Positions 43,676 to 53,549 of a stretch of DNA of 64,000 bases are shown one piece after another (position 1 is the first letter of the stretch; the number at the start of each line of letters is the position of its first letter). The stretch lies in contig DBGM01000045.1 of the NCBI GenBank assembly GCA_002295885.1, positions 95,400 to 159,399 on the forward strand, written 5' to 3'. Source of the DNA: Phycisphaerales bacterium UBA854 (lineage in GTDB: Bacteria > Planctomycetota > Phycisphaerae > Phycisphaerales > SM1A02). A model generated the notes under the pieces. The model had not been told where the DNA came from. It saw nothing but the letters and a program-made list of their open reading frames with translations, and did not search any database. Position numbers and translations under genes: made by a program.

Positions 43676-45503
43676 AGCGAAGCGCCTTGATCGGATCCAT
43701 GTCGGCGGCCTTGGCCGCGGGAATGAATGCGCCGAGCACGCTGAACACGATGCCTCCGCACATGGTGATGATCGCGACCGGCAGGTCCACGGAGTTGGGG
43801 ACGTCGGGGAAGTAGTAGGTGTCCGCATCCCACATGACGAATCCCTGTCCGGTCGCAGCGGCCCACACCACCACGGCCCCCAGCAGGATCAGGGGGATGG
43901 AGATGAAGGTGCCCAACACGGTCGGAAGCAGTTCGCCGCTGCGCATCCGCACCAGCGCCCAGCCGATGGTTGCTCCGGCGCCCGCCAGGAGGATGATTCC
44001 CAGCCACATCGGCGGTTCCCCGAGCATGTCGTGGATGTCGTCGATGTAGTAGGTGATGAGCCACCCCAGGAAGAATCCGAAGATGCCTCCGATGATCCCG
44101 ATCACCAGTCCGTACAGCAGATAGATGCCGACGATGCCCCGTCGGGTGGCTCCGATGCTCCGCAGGATCCCGATGTCGCGGGTCTTCTCCTGCACGATCG
44201 ACCACATGATGGCGAGCACCAGCGCGGCGCAGACGATGTAGACGATCGAGAAGAGGATCCACATCAGCATCCGCTCCTTCTCGACGGGGCCGATGAAGTC
44301 GGCCTGCATCTCCTCCCACGTGACGATGCTCACGAAGGCGGGGGGCGGAAAGGTCTCGGGGTCCACGATGTCGTCGCGTCGATCGGTGTGGAACTGCTCG
44401 TAGATCGGGACGACCCGTTCCAGCAGCTCCTCGGGAGTCACGCCTTCGGCGGCCCGGATCAGCAGCTGGGTCGCACGGGCGGGGTCGATGCCGCCGTCGA
44501 CCAGCGGGGCTTCGAAGAGCCCGGTCTGTTCCTGGGCCGTCTCGAGCGGGATCAGGACCCGTTGCTTGTCCACCATGCGGACGTTGCTCAGGAACTCGTT
44601 GGCGAAGGGGAGAATGATGTTCTCCGGATCGTTGATCCCGCCTTCGCGATCCACACGGATGGTGGTGAGGGTGCCCTCGAACCGGGGCAGCCACCAGCGA
44701 CCGTTGCCCTGCACCTCGTAGGTGCCGCCAGTGGTGCGCACGTTCCCCTTCGAGACATGCATGCCCGCGATGATCGCGGGACGTCCGAGCCGGTTCATCG
44801 CCAGTCCGTCGCGGATGATGTTCGCATCGTCGACCAGCCAGTCGTCCGCCTCGAGCACCATCGTCCACTGCGCGTCGTCGAGGATCGTCTGCAGGCGTTC
44901 GGCATCGTACTGCCCAAGCAGCTGGAGGAGGGTGATCCAGTCCGCTTCGGGGATGGTCGGAACCTGTCGGGCGAGGGATTCCCTCGAGCGATCGACGTTG
45001 TCGGGCACCCGATCCTCGAGCAGATCGACCTTCTGCTCGAGCGTCAGCGTGCCCGCCAGTTCGGTTCCGATGCGATCAATGGCCGCCGCGATCAGAAAGC
45101 GTTCCGCCTCGCCGGGAATGTCGTCCCAGTAGAGCGTCTCGGCGAAGTCGGTCACGCGATCGAAGCTCTCGGGCTCGATGCCCCAGATCTGCACCGCGGC
45201 CGTCTCGTCGTAGGGCATGCGGAGGACGCCCCAGGTCTCGACCACGGGTGTCGCGGCGTCGGCCAGCGGATCACGCTCGATCCGTTCGATCAGATCGTCG
45301 TAGTAGGGGATTCCGTGCATCGACCCGGAGACGATCACGTCTCCGATCAGGGTCCGCCCCGCGGCCCGGAACTGCTCGAGGAACCCCGACATCACGGACA
45401 CGACCACGATGACCAGTGCCACGCACAGGGCGACGGCAGCGATCGCCAGCAGCGGGATGATGCGTGAAGTCAGGTACCGGTTCGTTAGGAGAGATTGGTA
45501 CAT
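43668..45503 (-). CDS. LolC/LolE-type lipoprotein transport permease
   Basis: 611 residues, long for LolC (about 400). One N-terminal membrane helix (IIPLLAIAAVALCVALVIVVVSVMSGF) follows LTNRYLTSR. A periplasmic part of more than 300 residues comes next, and three C-terminal helices (YIVCAALVLAIMWSIV, VGIYLLYGLVIGIIGGIFGFFLGWLI and the last region FSVLGAFIPAAKAADMDPIKALRYE). The FtsX-type end AAKAADMDPIKALRYE is the MacB/LolC signature. The extra length is in the periplasmic domain (about 200-370), so it may have a different client. It pairs with the LolD-like ATPase; a LolE homologue is not present. Confidence 0.85.
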   Translation of the reverse strand: MYQSLLTNRYLTSRIIPLLAIAAVALCVALVIVVVSVMSGFLEQFRAAGRTLIGDVIVSGSMHGIPYYDDLIERIERDPLADAATPVVETWGVLRMPYDETAAVQIWGIEPESFDRVTDFAETLYWDDIPGEAERFLIAAAIDRIGTELAGTLTLEQKVDLLEDRVPDNVDRSRESLARQVPTIPEADWITLLQLLGQYDAERLQTILDDAQWTMVLEADDWLVDDANIIRDGLAMNRLGRPAIIAGMHVSKGNVRTTGGTYEVQGNGRWWLPRFEGTLTTIRVDREGGINDPENIILPFANEFLSNVRMVDKQRVLIPLETAQEQTGLFEAPLVDGGIDPARATQLLIRAAEGVTPEELLERVVPIYEQFHTDRRDDIVDPETFPPPAFVSIVTWEEMQADFIGPVEKERMLMWILFSIVYIVCAALVLAIMWSIVQEKTRDIGILRSIGATRRGIVGIYLLYGLVIGIIGGIFGFFLGWLITYYIDDIHDMLGEPPMWLGIILLAGAGATIGWALVRMRSGELLPTVLGTFISIPLILLGAVVVWAAATGQGFVMWDADTYYFPDVPNSVDLPVAIITMCGGIVFSVLGAFIPAAKAADMDPIKALRYE

Positions 45504-45553
45504 CGGGAAGGTGGCCGCGTTGGATGATACGGAACTCCGGCCCGCCACGCGGT

Positions 45554-46237
45554 TCACATCCGCCGGGGGCGTCCGTGCCGCCGCTTGAGCACGTCGGGAA
45601 TCCCGATCCCGACGATCTCGATCCCCCCGGTCCACGCCCGGGCGGATTCCTCGACGAAACCGGCCTTCCACCCCACGAAGGTCGCGGTTCGATCGGCTCG
45701 TACGGCGTGGCCCAGCGGCCGGCCGAGATCGGCGTCGAGACCGGAGGGGACATCCACGGCGAGCACCGGACGTGAGCACCCGTTGATCGCCTCGATCCAC
45801 TCCTTGGCGAGGCCGGTGACGTCACGGTCCAGCCCGGTCCCGAAGAGCGCATCGATCACCAGGTCCGCGTCGGAGAAGCCGGTCGGACCGCCGGTCACGG
45901 AGGGGATCTCCATTCGGGTCGAGATCTCGGCGTTGGTCTCGGCATCGGAGCCCGGTCGCGGGGCACCCACGGCGGCGATCCGGCATCGGTGTCCCAGCGT
46001 TGTCAGGTGCCGAGCCGCAGCCCATCCGTCCCCGCCATTGTTGCCGGTGCCGCACACCAACAGGATGCGTGCCGGTCGGCCGGCCCGGGCGACCATGCGG
46101 TGTGCGATGGCCGCCACCCCCCGGGCCGCATTTTCCATGAGCACGATGCCGGGGATTCCATAGGTCGCGGCCGCCTCCTCGTCGATGCGTCGGGAGGCGT
46201 CCCGCGTGTACACCAAGCGTTCGGTTGCATCCTCCAT
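45554..46237 (-). CDS. nnrE: NAD(P)H-hydrate epimerase (YjeF N-terminal domain)
   Basis: 227 residues. The family motif VCGTGNNGGDGWAAARHL is present, with MENAARGVA at the start, DALFGTGLDRDVTGLAKEWI and VDVPSGLDAD in the middle. It repairs damaged NAD(P)H by interconverting the R and S hydrates. The dehydratase half (NnrD) of the usual fusion is absent, and no NnrD is nearby. It is divergent from the glycosyltransferase gene. Confidence 0.88.
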   Translation of the reverse strand: MEDATERLVYTRDASRRIDEEAAATYGIPGIVLMENAARGVAAIAHRMVARAGRPARILLVCGTGNNGGDGWAAARHLTTLGHRCRIAAVGAPRPGSDAETNAEISTRMEIPSVTGGPTGFSDADLVIDALFGTGLDRDVTGLAKEWIEAINGCSRPVLAVDVPSGLDADLGRPLGHAVRADRTATFVGWKAGFVEESARAWTGGIEIVGIGIPDVLKRRHGRPRRM

Positions 46238-46293
46238 GTCGTACCAGTCTATCCCACCGTTCCGGGCGGGAAACGCAGCGACCTGATGAGGGG

Positions 46294-46299
46294 TACACT
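46294..46299 (+). promoter_or_regulatory. Possible -10 element (TACACT) of the glycosyltransferase gene
   Basis: TACACTG ends 12 bases before the ATG at 46312. As a -10 box it would give an RNA start about 6 bases before the start codon. No -35 is seen. Confidence 0.25.
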
Positions 46300-46311
46300 G
46301 CGCCGCCGCTC

Positions 46312-47520
46312 ATGATCGCCCTCTCCGTTCTTGCCTGGATTCTGTTGACCTTCGCCGTCTGTGCACTGGTGCTGTGGCTGACCGTATTCGTGCGGCTGGT
46401 GCGCATCATCCGCACCCGGCCGACGGTCCGTGCCGGGGTGGGACTGCCGGAACCACCCGGCGGCTGGCCGTCGATCAGCGTGATCGTGCCCGCCCACAAC
46501 GAGGAACGGGTCATCGAGCGGTGCGCCCGGTCGCTGATGGAGCAGGAGTATCCGTCGCTCCAGTGCATCTTCGTTCTGGACCGCTGCACGGACGAGACGG
46601 CGGCGAGGCTCCGGGCCATCGATCCGGGCGGTGAGCGTCTGCACATCATCGAGAACGAATCATGTCCCTCCGACTGGGCCGGCAAGTGCAACGCGGCCCG
46701 GGTCGGTGCCGAGCAGGCCGAAGGGGAACTGCTGCTCTTCATGGACGCCGACACGTGCGCGGCGCCGGGGCTGCTCCGGGCGGCGGCGGCGATCCTCCGG
46801 GCCCGCGGCATCGGGCTGCTCAGCCTGCTCAGCACGCTGACGTGCGACGAGGAATTCGAGCTGCGTTCCCAGCCGATCGCGTCGATGCTGCTGCTCGCCC
46901 TCTATCCCCCGGACATGGTCAATCGACCGGTGCATCCCCGTCCCTTCGCGAACGGGCAGTTCATGCTCTTCGATCGCGAGTGGTACGACCGCATCGGAGG
47001 GCACGAAGCCGTCAAGGACGATCTTCTCGAGGACATCGCCTTCGCCCGGTGCATCAACTCGAACGGCGGTCGCGGCAACGTGCTCATGGCCGACGGCCTC
47101 TTCACCTGTTCGATGTATTCGTCCCGCGAGGCGTTCCGTTGCGGCTGGCAGCGCATCTTCATCGAAGCCTGTCGTCGCAAGCCGGCACGCCTCCGGAAGC
47201 ACGCGGCCCGGGTCGCCTGCTTGGGGGTGTTGTTGCCCGCAGCTCTGATCGCCGGCATCCCCGTCGGGGTGGTGTCGGGAATGCTCGACGGGCCGGGGCC
47301 GGGGTTCGATCTGGCGGTGGCGTCCGCGGCCGCCCTCTGCCTGCAGGTGCTGGGGCTCGCGTTGATGTGCCGGATGGGTCGGCAGCCCGTTCGTTCGCTG
47401 CTGCAGTTCCCGTTCGGCTGCCTGGAGGTTGCCCGTATCCTGCGTCGTGGAGCCGAGGTCCTGCGGGCGGGTGAACCGATCGTCTGGGGCGGCAAGCAGT
47501 ACGTGCTCGAGGCACGCTGA
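46312..47520 (+). CDS. Membrane-bound family 2 glycosyltransferase
   Basis: 402 residues. A membrane helix at the start (LSVLAWILLTFAVCALVLWL) is followed by the GT-A fold: SISVIVPAHNEERVIERC, FVLDRCTDET, the DxD motif in LLFMDADTCAAPG, NGQFMLFDREWY and DLLEDIAFARCI with the catalytic Asp. A second set of helices (VLLPAALIAGIPVG, ALCLQVLGLALMC) ends it. It is similar to glycosyltransferases for polyisoprenoid lipids, carotenoids or hopanoids. The acceptor is not decidable. The C-terminus reads WGGKQYVLEAR. Confidence 0.85.
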   Translation: MIALSVLAWILLTFAVCALVLWLTVFVRLVRIIRTRPTVRAGVGLPEPPGGWPSISVIVPAHNEERVIERCARSLMEQEYPSLQCIFVLDRCTDETAARLRAIDPGGERLHIIENESCPSDWAGKCNAARVGAEQAEGELLLFMDADTCAAPGLLRAAAAILRARGIGLLSLLSTLTCDEEFELRSQPIASMLLLALYPPDMVNRPVHPRPFANGQFMLFDREWYDRIGGHEAVKDDLLEDIAFARCINSNGGRGNVLMADGLFTCSMYSSREAFRCGWQRIFIEACRRKPARLRKHAARVACLGVLLPAALIAGIPVGVVSGMLDGPGPGFDLAVASAAALCLQVLGLALMCRMGRQPVRSLLQFPFGCLEVARILRRGAEVLRAGEPIVWGGKQYVLEAR

Positions 47521-47531
47521 GGAGGAAACGC

Positions 47532-48338
47532 ATGCGAATTCTGCTGACCAACGACGACGGCATCCATGCTCCGGGCTTCGCCGCGCTGCATGCGGCGCTG
47601 CAGGGGCTGGGCGAACTGATCCCCTTTGCTCCGTTGACGGTGCAGTCCGCGACCAGCCACGGCATCACCTACCACGACCCGCTGTTCGTGGACGAGGTCT
47701 CCGTGGCGGCCGGCTTCGACGGGACCGCCATCGACGGTCGTCCCGCCGACTGCGTGAAGCTGGCGATCACCACCTTGTGGGAGGAGCGGTTCGGGAAAGG
47801 GAGTCGGCCGGACCTCACGATCTCGGGCATGAACAGCGGCGCCAACATCGGCATCAACGTGCTCTATTCCGGAACCGTCGCCGCCGCCATGGAGTCCGCC
47901 TTCCTCGGCGTGCCTTCGATTGCGGTGAGTCTGCTGATCCGCGATCGAGCGGCGATCCAGTGGGCTCGGGCCGCGGAGCACGCTCGCCGCTTCATCGATC
48001 GGATTCTCGAGCATCCCCTGGACCCGCACGACGTCATCAACCTCAATCTTCCCCGGACCGAGGATCCCGATGCGCCGCTGCCGCCGCTCCGCGTGGTTCC
48101 GATGAACACGGCACCGCTGGCGGAGCACTACGACCGGCGAGACAGTCCAGCCGGCCAGCGCTACTACTGGGCGGCCGGTTCGGGACTCAACTTCGCGCAC
48201 ACCGCGGAAGGTTCCGACGTCGAGACCATCTTCGACGGCGCGGCCACCGTCACGCCGCTCTCCTACGACATGACCCACGTGGACCGGATGCCGGTGTGGG
48301 CGGATCGGCTCGGGGTCAGTCCCGACGGCGGTGCATGA
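47532..48338 (+). CDS. surE: 5'-nucleotidase SurE
   Basis: 268 residues. The metal-binding motif LTNDDGIHAPG, the SGMNSGANIGINVLYSGTVAAAMESAFLG block and DGRPADCVKLAI are the SurE signature, a survival protein that dephosphorylates nucleoside monophosphates. The start has GAGGAAACGC ATG. Its 3' end overlaps the TonB-like gene on the other strand by 23 bases. Confidence 0.93.
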   Translation: MRILLTNDDGIHAPGFAALHAALQGLGELIPFAPLTVQSATSHGITYHDPLFVDEVSVAAGFDGTAIDGRPADCVKLAITTLWEERFGKGSRPDLTISGMNSGANIGINVLYSGTVAAAMESAFLGVPSIAVSLLIRDRAAIQWARAAEHARRFIDRILEHPLDPHDVINLNLPRTEDPDAPLPPLRVVPMNTAPLAEHYDRRDSPAGQRYYWAAGSGLNFAHTAEGSDVETIFDGAATVTPLSYDMTHVDRMPVWADRLGVSPDGGA

Positions 48339-49347
48339 TCAGTTCGAGGGTGATGTCAATGGTCTGTTCGTCGGCCAGCGCATCCAGTCGCGTGCCCTTG
48401 GCCCGCCATCGGTAGAGACTGGCCTTGATCGCAGCGTCGATCCCCTCGTTCCCGCTGTGTTCGAGGATGTCGGCGGTGGTGGGCTTGCCGTCCTTGCCGA
48501 ACCGGATGACCACCAGCATGTTCCTGGCGCCCGCCAGGGTCTGCAGCGTGGTGAAGGAGGGCTTGCGGGGAAAGAGTTCGAGCCCCTGTGAGGCCACGGG
48601 ATGGCCGCTGATCCATTTCTCGCGTGGAACGGAGATCGTCGACGTCGCATCGGAGGCCTTGTCAGCGGCATCGGGTTCCGGAGGCTGCGGCGAGTCCGAG
48701 GGGGGGGTCGGCGGCGATCCGCCGCCGCTGTCCGGTCGATTTCCCGGGGGCTGGGGATCCGACTCGTTGGCCGGCTTCGGGGGCGAGGGTTCCTTCTTGC
48801 CCGGCTTCTCGGCGGGCGTCTCGGACGTGGTGTTCGGTGTCGCCTTGCCGGAGGGGGCGTCGACCAGTGGTCCCGTTCCCGGCGAGGCGAGTCCGCCGCC
48901 CCGGTCGCCGAGTCCGTCGATCGGTCCGCCGCCGCCTCCCGTCGGGGATTGCGGGGAGGCCGCGGGCTTCGGAGGTCCGCCCGCATTCGACGGGGTACCC
49001 GCCTGTTCTCCGGGCGTGACCTGCTGGTTCGGCGTCGACGTCTCGGGGGAGGACGCCTCGACGAACCGGGCCTGGTCGAATTCGGACAGCTGGGCCAGGT
49101 GCTCCCGGTATTCCTCGTACCCGACCCACGTCATGCTCGACGTGGTCGACGACTCGAGGCCGAGTCGCTCCGGTTCCTCGGGCGGCTCCTGTTCCTCGAC
49201 GTGCTCCTCGAGTTCGTGTTCGAACTCGGTCCATTCGCCTTCGGCCTCCGCGACCGCGAACATTCCCGGCAGCAGCAGGAAGAGGTGGATGCAGATCGAG
49301 GCTGCGAACGACCCCCAGAGGATCATCCTGTGGCGATCCCCGGTCAT
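48316..49347 (-). CDS. TonB-like energy transducer
   Basis: 343 residues. A single N-terminal membrane anchor (MILWGSFAASICIHLFLLLPGMF) precedes an acidic stretch (EFEHELEEHVEEQEPPEEPE), about 130 residues rich in Pro, Gly and Ser, and a C-terminal globular domain with MLVVIRFGKDGKPTTADILEHSGNEGIDAAI in the style of TonB-C. The DUF-like start and the Pro-rich spacer match TonB/TolA proteins that link inner-membrane proton flow to outer-membrane receptors. It overlaps the ExbD stop by 4 bases (ATGA) on the same strand. Confidence 0.75.
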   Translation of the reverse strand: MTGDRHRMILWGSFAASICIHLFLLLPGMFAVAEAEGEWTEFEHELEEHVEEQEPPEEPERLGLESSTTSSMTWVGYEEYREHLAQLSEFDQARFVEASSPETSTPNQQVTPGEQAGTPSNAGGPPKPAASPQSPTGGGGGPIDGLGDRGGGLASPGTGPLVDAPSGKATPNTTSETPAEKPGKKEPSPPKPANESDPQPPGNRPDSGGGSPPTPPSDSPQPPEPDAADKASDATSTISVPREKWISGHPVASQGLELFPRKPSFTTLQTLAGARNMLVVIRFGKDGKPTTADILEHSGNEGIDAAIKASLYRWRAKGTRLDALADEQTIDITLELIMHRRRD

Positions 49348-49793
49348 GGATCGGTCGGTGGGGCGGGCGCGGCACTGTGGTCCGTGGCCTGCCCGACCAG
49401 CATGATCTCGACCCCGGACTCCCGGAGGTTGTCCCACAGCGAGGTCAGGATGGGGCCCCGGTCGACGTCGCCGTCTCCGGCGGCCATCACGAGGTAGATC
49501 GAGGTGTCGGGGTTGGCGGAGAGCAGTTCGTCCAGCATGCCGGGCACCTCCTCGATGGAGGCCGCCTGCTGGCCGACGTAGATGCGGCCGTCGAGATCGA
49601 TGGTGATGCTCGTGGCGGGCACGGGCTCGGCGGAGGTGCCCGAGACGTACGACTCCATGGGCACGGGCATCACGTCGATCTGCACCATGAGGACCATGGC
49701 GTAGATGAAGAACGTCAGGATCAGGAAGATCACGTCGATCAGCGGCATCAGTTCGATGCGCGTCTCGGAGTCGGGTCGTCGAAGCGTCAGCAT
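49344..49793 (-). CDS. ExbD/TolR family protein
   Basis: 149 residues. An RRPDSETRIELMPLIDVIFLILTFFIYAMV start has the family Asp in the membrane helix (PLIDVIFLIL), which takes part in proton flow. The periplasmic part ends in LRESGVEIMLVGQAT. It works with ExbB/TolQ, but no MotA/TolQ-type gene is in the window. The gene follows the STAS protein and couples with the TonB-like gene, so the cassette is STAS, ExbD, TonB. Confidence 0.88.
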   Translation of the reverse strand: MLTLRRPDSETRIELMPLIDVIFLILTFFIYAMVLMVQIDVMPVPMESYVSGTSAEPVPATSITIDLDGRIYVGQQAASIEEVPGMLDELLSANPDTSIYLVMAAGDGDVDRGPILTSLWDNLRESGVEIMLVGQATDHSAAPAPPTDP

Positions 49794-49809
49794 GGCCGCT
49801 CCTTCCGGC

Positions 49810-50160
49810 TTACGCCTCCAGCTGGAGCGTCGCAAGCGCCATCGTGACGTCTTCGCTGAAGGCGAAGACGCGATCGAGTCCGGTGGCCAGCAGTGCCGTC
49901 CAGACACCGTCGTTGACGGAGCAGATCATCAGGCGTCGATCGTTCTGTCCCAGGGTCGTCCGGAGCTTGAGGAGGGCTCCAAGGTTCGAGGAGTTCACCG
50001 TGGCGACCGACTTGAGATCGACGATGACGTTGGGAAGGGGATCTTCGCTCTTGACGAGTTCGTCGAGCCGGAGAAGCAGTCCGTCCATGTCCTCGGAGAA
50101 CATCGGCTCGTCGTTGAGCTCGGCGATCATGATGTTTTCGGACCAGGTGTTCAGGGGCAT
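49810..50160 (-). CDS. STAS-domain protein (anti-anti-sigma type)
   Basis: 116 residues from the ATG at 50160, which has GGAGG 7 bases upstream. The STAS pattern is DLLLRLDEL, PNVIVDLKSVATVNSSNLGALLKLR and LMICSVNDGVWTALLATGL. The NSSN segment has a serine in the place phosphorylated in SpoIIAA-type antagonists. No RsbW-type kinase is near. It is followed by ExbD/TonB genes after 16 bases, which suggests co-expression with energy transduction genes. Confidence 0.8.
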   Translation of the reverse strand: MPLNTWSENIMIAELNDEPMFSEDMDGLLLRLDELVKSEDPLPNVIVDLKSVATVNSSNLGALLKLRTTLGQNDRRLMICSVNDGVWTALLATGLDRVFAFSEDVTMALATLQLEA

Positions 50161-50236
50161 GGTGGTTCCTCCGCCGCGTTGGCTCGTGTTGATCGGAATC
50201 CAGCATACCACGGCCGGTCGGCGGTTCCGGGGATGC

Positions 50237-52852
50237 TCAGTCGGTTTCCGTATCGTCGGCCGATTCGAAGACGCGGGCGGCGGAGATCACCCGGTCGCCG
50301 TCCTTGAGGTTCACGAGCCGGACGCCCTTGGTGTTCCGCCCGATCCGGCTGATGGAGTTCGCGGGAATGCGGACGATCATCCCGCCGGAGCTGATGAACA
50401 TGAGGCTGTCATCCTCGTGGACGGCCCGGATGGAGACCACGCGCCCGTTCCGCTCGTCGGCCCGGATGTCTCGTCGTCCCTTGCCGCCGCGGCTCTGGGG
50501 TCGGGTCGTGCCGTCTTCGCTGCGGACCAGGTATTCGGACATCGACGTCCGCTTGCCGTATCCATTTTCGGTGACGGTGAGGAGGTCCACGTCGTCGGTG
50601 GCGGCCACGATTCCGATCACGGTGTCGTCGTCGGCGAGGCCGATGCCCTTGACGCCTGCGGCGGTCCGGCCCATCACCCGGGCGTCGTTCTCGTCGAAGC
50701 GGATCGACATTCCGTTGGCGGTGGCCAGCAGGACGTGGTCGTTGCCGCGCGTCTGGATGATGCCGATGAGATCGTCGCCGTCGTTCAGGTTGATGGCGTT
50801 GATGCCGCTGGTGCGGATGTTCCGGTAGTCGCTCAGCGCGGTCCGCTTCACGCGTCCCTTCGCGGTCGCGAAGAGCAGGTAGTCCTCGCCCTTCTCGAAG
50901 TCCTTGACGTTGAGGAACGCCACGATCTTCTCGCTGTCGCGGAGCTTCAGGAGGTTCACGATCGCCCGGCCACGGCTGCCCCGTGACATCTCCGGGATCT
51001 GGTAGACCTTCTGCCGGAACACCCGTCCGGTGTTGGTGAAGCACAGGATGTCGTCGTGCGTCGAGCCGGTGAAGACGCGTTCGGTGAAGTCGTCGTCCCG
51101 TACGTTACCGCTCTTGACGCCGCGTCCGCCCCGGCCCTGCTCCCGGTAGGTCGTCAGCGGAAGGCGCTTGACGTAGCCCTGGTGGGAGATCGTCACGACC
51201 ACATCGTGCTCGGTGATCAGTTCGCCGAGGTCGTACTCCCCGGCCTCCGCATCCTCGAATCCGGTGAGACGCGGGGTCTTGAACCGTTCGCTGATGATGT
51301 TGCAGTCCTCGCGGATCATCTCCCGGACCCGTTCCTCGCTGCCGAGGATCGAAAGGTAGTCCTCGATCTTGGCGAGGAGCTCGGCGTATTCACCGGTCAG
51401 CTTCTCGATCTCGAGTCCGACGAGCTGGATCAGCCGCATCGCTCCGATGGCCTCGGCCTGCACGCGGGTGAGGGCGTTGCCGTCGCCGGCATTGGACTGT
51501 TCGATGAGCGTGGCGGGGACATGGGGGGCGTAGTCGTGGTCGGCCGCGATGCGGAAGCGTCGCTCCATCAGCTGCTCGATCGCCTCCTCCCGGGTGCGGC
51601 TCCCGCGGATCAGAGCGATGACCTCGTCGATGTCGCAGACCGCGAAGATCAGTCCTTCGAGCCGGTGCGCCTGCTTCCGCGCTTCGCGCAGGAGGAACTC
51701 CGTGCGACGGCGGATGACCTCGCGTCGGTGGTCGATCCAGCACTGGATCATCTGCTTCAGCCCCATGGTGCGGGGGCGGCGCTTGTCCAGCGCGATGTTG
51801 ATGATGGAGACCGTCGACTGCAGGGGGGTGAACCGGTACAGCTGTCGTTCGACGACATCCGGGTCGGCGTCCCGCTTCAAGTAGACCACGATGCGGGTCC
51901 GGTGCTTCTTGCCCGAGAAGTTCTTGATGTCCGAGATGCCTTCGATGCGGCCGTTCTTGGCCGCGTCGACGATCTTCTCGATCAGCGTGTTCTGCATGAG
52001 CTGGTAGGGGATCTCGGTGATGACCAGGATCTCGCGGTTGCCGCTGGTCTCCTGGTGCACGCGTCCGCGGAGGATCACCCGTCCCCGCCCCGAGGAGTAC
52101 GCGTCCACGATTCCCCGTCGACCGATGATCACGCCGCCCGTGGGGAAGTCGGGCCCCGGTACCAGCTGCAGCAGTTCCTCGAACGAGAGGTCCGGGTCGT
52201 CCAGCACGGCCGTGATGGCGCTGCACATCTCCTGGACGTTGTGCGGGGGGATCGAGCAGGCCATGCCGACCGCGATGCCGCTCGATCCGTTGATCAGCAG
52301 GTAGGGGAAGCGGGCCGGAAGCACGGTGGGTTCCAGTCGCGTGTCGTCGTAGTTGGGGAGGAAGTCGACGGTGTCGTACTTGATGTCGTCGAGCATCTCC
52401 ACCGTGGCGTGGGTCATCCTCGCCTCGGTGTATCGCATGGCGGCGGGAGGATCGCCGTCGATGGAACCGAAGTTGCCCTGCTTGTCGACCATGGGCACGC
52501 GCATCTTCCAGTCCTGCCCCATGTTCACGAGGGTGGGGTAGATCACGGACTCGCCGTGCGGGTGGTAGTTGCCCGAGGTGTCGCCGGCGATCTTCGCGCA
52601 CTTCCGGTGCTTTCGGCCGGGGGAGAGATTCAGGTCGTTCATCGCGACCAGAATCCGTCGCTGGGACGGCTTCATTCCGTCACGGACGTCGGGCAGGGCC
52701 CGGTCGGTGATCGTGGACATCGCGTAGGTGAGGTAGCTCTCGTGCAGTTCGTCGTCGATCTGCTGTTCGACGACGGTGCCGATCATCGGCTGCGCAGTCG
52801 AACCGTCCTCGTGCGATTCATCCGGTGTGTTCGGGGTGTCGGCGTCGGTCAT
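50237..52852 (-). CDS. gyrA: DNA gyrase subunit A
   Basis: 871 residues. The breakage-reunion domain has [45 protein letters not shown] and the catalytic Tyr in [10 protein letters not shown]. The C-terminal beta-pinwheel shows repeats such as [20 protein letters not shown], and the GyrA box is [11 protein letters not shown], which points to gyrase rather than topoisomerase IV. GyrB is not in the window; gyrA stands in an operon-like run with TlyA- and LpxI-like genes but has 91 bases before the next. Confidence 0.95.
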   Translation of the reverse strand: MTDADTPNTPDESHEDGSTAQPMIGTVVEQQIDDELHESYLTYAMSTITDRALPDVRDGMKPSQRRILVAMNDLNLSPGRKHRKCAKIAGDTSGNYHPHGESVIYPTLVNMGQDWKMRVPMVDKQGNFGSIDGDPPAAMRYTEARMTHATVEMLDDIKYDTVDFLPNYDDTRLEPTVLPARFPYLLINGSSGIAVGMACSIPPHNVQEMCSAITAVLDDPDLSFEELLQLVPGPDFPTGGVIIGRRGIVDAYSSGRGRVILRGRVHQETSGNREILVITEIPYQLMQNTLIEKIVDAAKNGRIEGISDIKNFSGKKHRTRIVVYLKRDADPDVVERQLYRFTPLQSTVSIINIALDKRRPRTMGLKQMIQCWIDHRREVIRRRTEFLLREARKQAHRLEGLIFAVCDIDEVIALIRGSRTREEAIEQLMERRFRIAADHDYAPHVPATLIEQSNAGDGNALTRVQAEAIGAMRLIQLVGLEIEKLTGEYAELLAKIEDYLSILGSEERVREMIREDCNIISERFKTPRLTGFEDAEAGEYDLGELITEHDVVVTISHQGYVKRLPLTTYREQGRGGRGVKSGNVRDDDFTERVFTGSTHDDILCFTNTGRVFRQKVYQIPEMSRGSRGRAIVNLLKLRDSEKIVAFLNVKDFEKGEDYLLFATAKGRVKRTALSDYRNIRTSGINAINLNDGDDLIGIIQTRGNDHVLLATANGMSIRFDENDARVMGRTAAGVKGIGLADDDTVIGIVAATDDVDLLTVTENGYGKRTSMSEYLVRSEDGTTRPQSRGGKGRRDIRADERNGRVVSIRAVHEDDSLMFISSGGMIVRIPANSISRIGRNTKGVRLVNLKDGDRVISAARVFESADDTETD

Positions 52853-52943
52853 GATGCTGTCCGTCGGGGGATGGAACCGTGGTCAAAAAGGGGTGGTTCC
52901 GAGTCCGACCATTGTATCCGAAAAGACGGTTGGACAGGCGGTT

Positions 52944-53549
52944 TCAGCGGTCCGACAGGGGCTCCAGAAGCAGGAGAAATTCGGCGTTTCCGACCCCCGT
53001 TTTTCGACTGCTTTTTCCGCCTCGAATCGGGGATCGGACCTGATCCAGCACGCGGGCGCCGGCCGAGGGGGCGGCGTCGACGACCTCCTGCAGGACGGCC
53101 ACCGCGATATCGTCCTCCAGTCGGCCGTCGATCAGGTGCGTCCGCTTCCGCTCCGGGTCGAGCTCGTAGTGCGGTTTCACCAGCGTCACGATTCGTCCGG
53201 ATCCTCCGAGCCACTGCAGGGCGACCGGCAGCACGCGTCGCTGCGGAGTCCATCCCACGTCGATGACCACGAGATCGACGGAAGTCGACGGCGGTTCGGC
53301 GTGCAGGACGTTGGTTCGTTCCCGCACGTCCACCCGGGGGTCGTTGCGAAGTGTCCAGTCGAGTACTCCGTAGCCGGTGTCCAGGGCGGTCACCGACTCG
53401 GCGCCGCGCTTGAGCAGGCAGTCGGTGAAGCCGCCGATGTTGCATCCGAAGTCCGCGCACCGCAGGCCTTCCGGGTCCAGCCCGAAGGCCTCGAGGGCAT
53501 GCGAGAGCTTCACGCCCGCTCGGGAGACGAATTCGGATTCCCTGGTCAT
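52944..53549 (-). CDS. TlyA-like RNA 2'-O-methyltransferase without S4 domain
   Basis: 201 residues. It starts ESEFVSRAGVKLSHALEAF, then has the SAM-binding segment CADFGCNIGGFTDCLLKRGA, LDTGYGVLDWTLR, VDLVVIDVGWTPQRRVLP and IVTLVKPHYEL (catalytic Lys/Asp/Lys-type set). These match the TlyA/RrmJ-like methyltransferase domain. In TlyA an S4 RNA-binding domain precedes this; here the sequence begins right at the methyltransferase. It overlaps LpxI-like by 4 bases. Substrate RNA unknown; possible 16S and 23S rRNA cytidines. Confidence 0.8.
   Translation of the reverse strand: MTRESEFVSRAGVKLSHALEAFGLDPEGLRCADFGCNIGGFTDCLLKRGAESVTALDTGYGVLDWTLRNDPRVDVRERTNVLHAEPPSTSVDLVVIDVGWTPQRRVLPVALQWLGGSGRIVTLVKPHYELDPERKRTHLIDGRLEDDIAVAVLQEVVDAAPSAGARVLDQVRSPIRGGKSSRKTGVGNAEFLLLLEPLSDR

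Noticed and set aside
51056..53266. A 736-codon plus-strand ORF antisense to gyrA
   Set aside because: Shadow of gyrA; its product shows no domain and no ribosome site was found.
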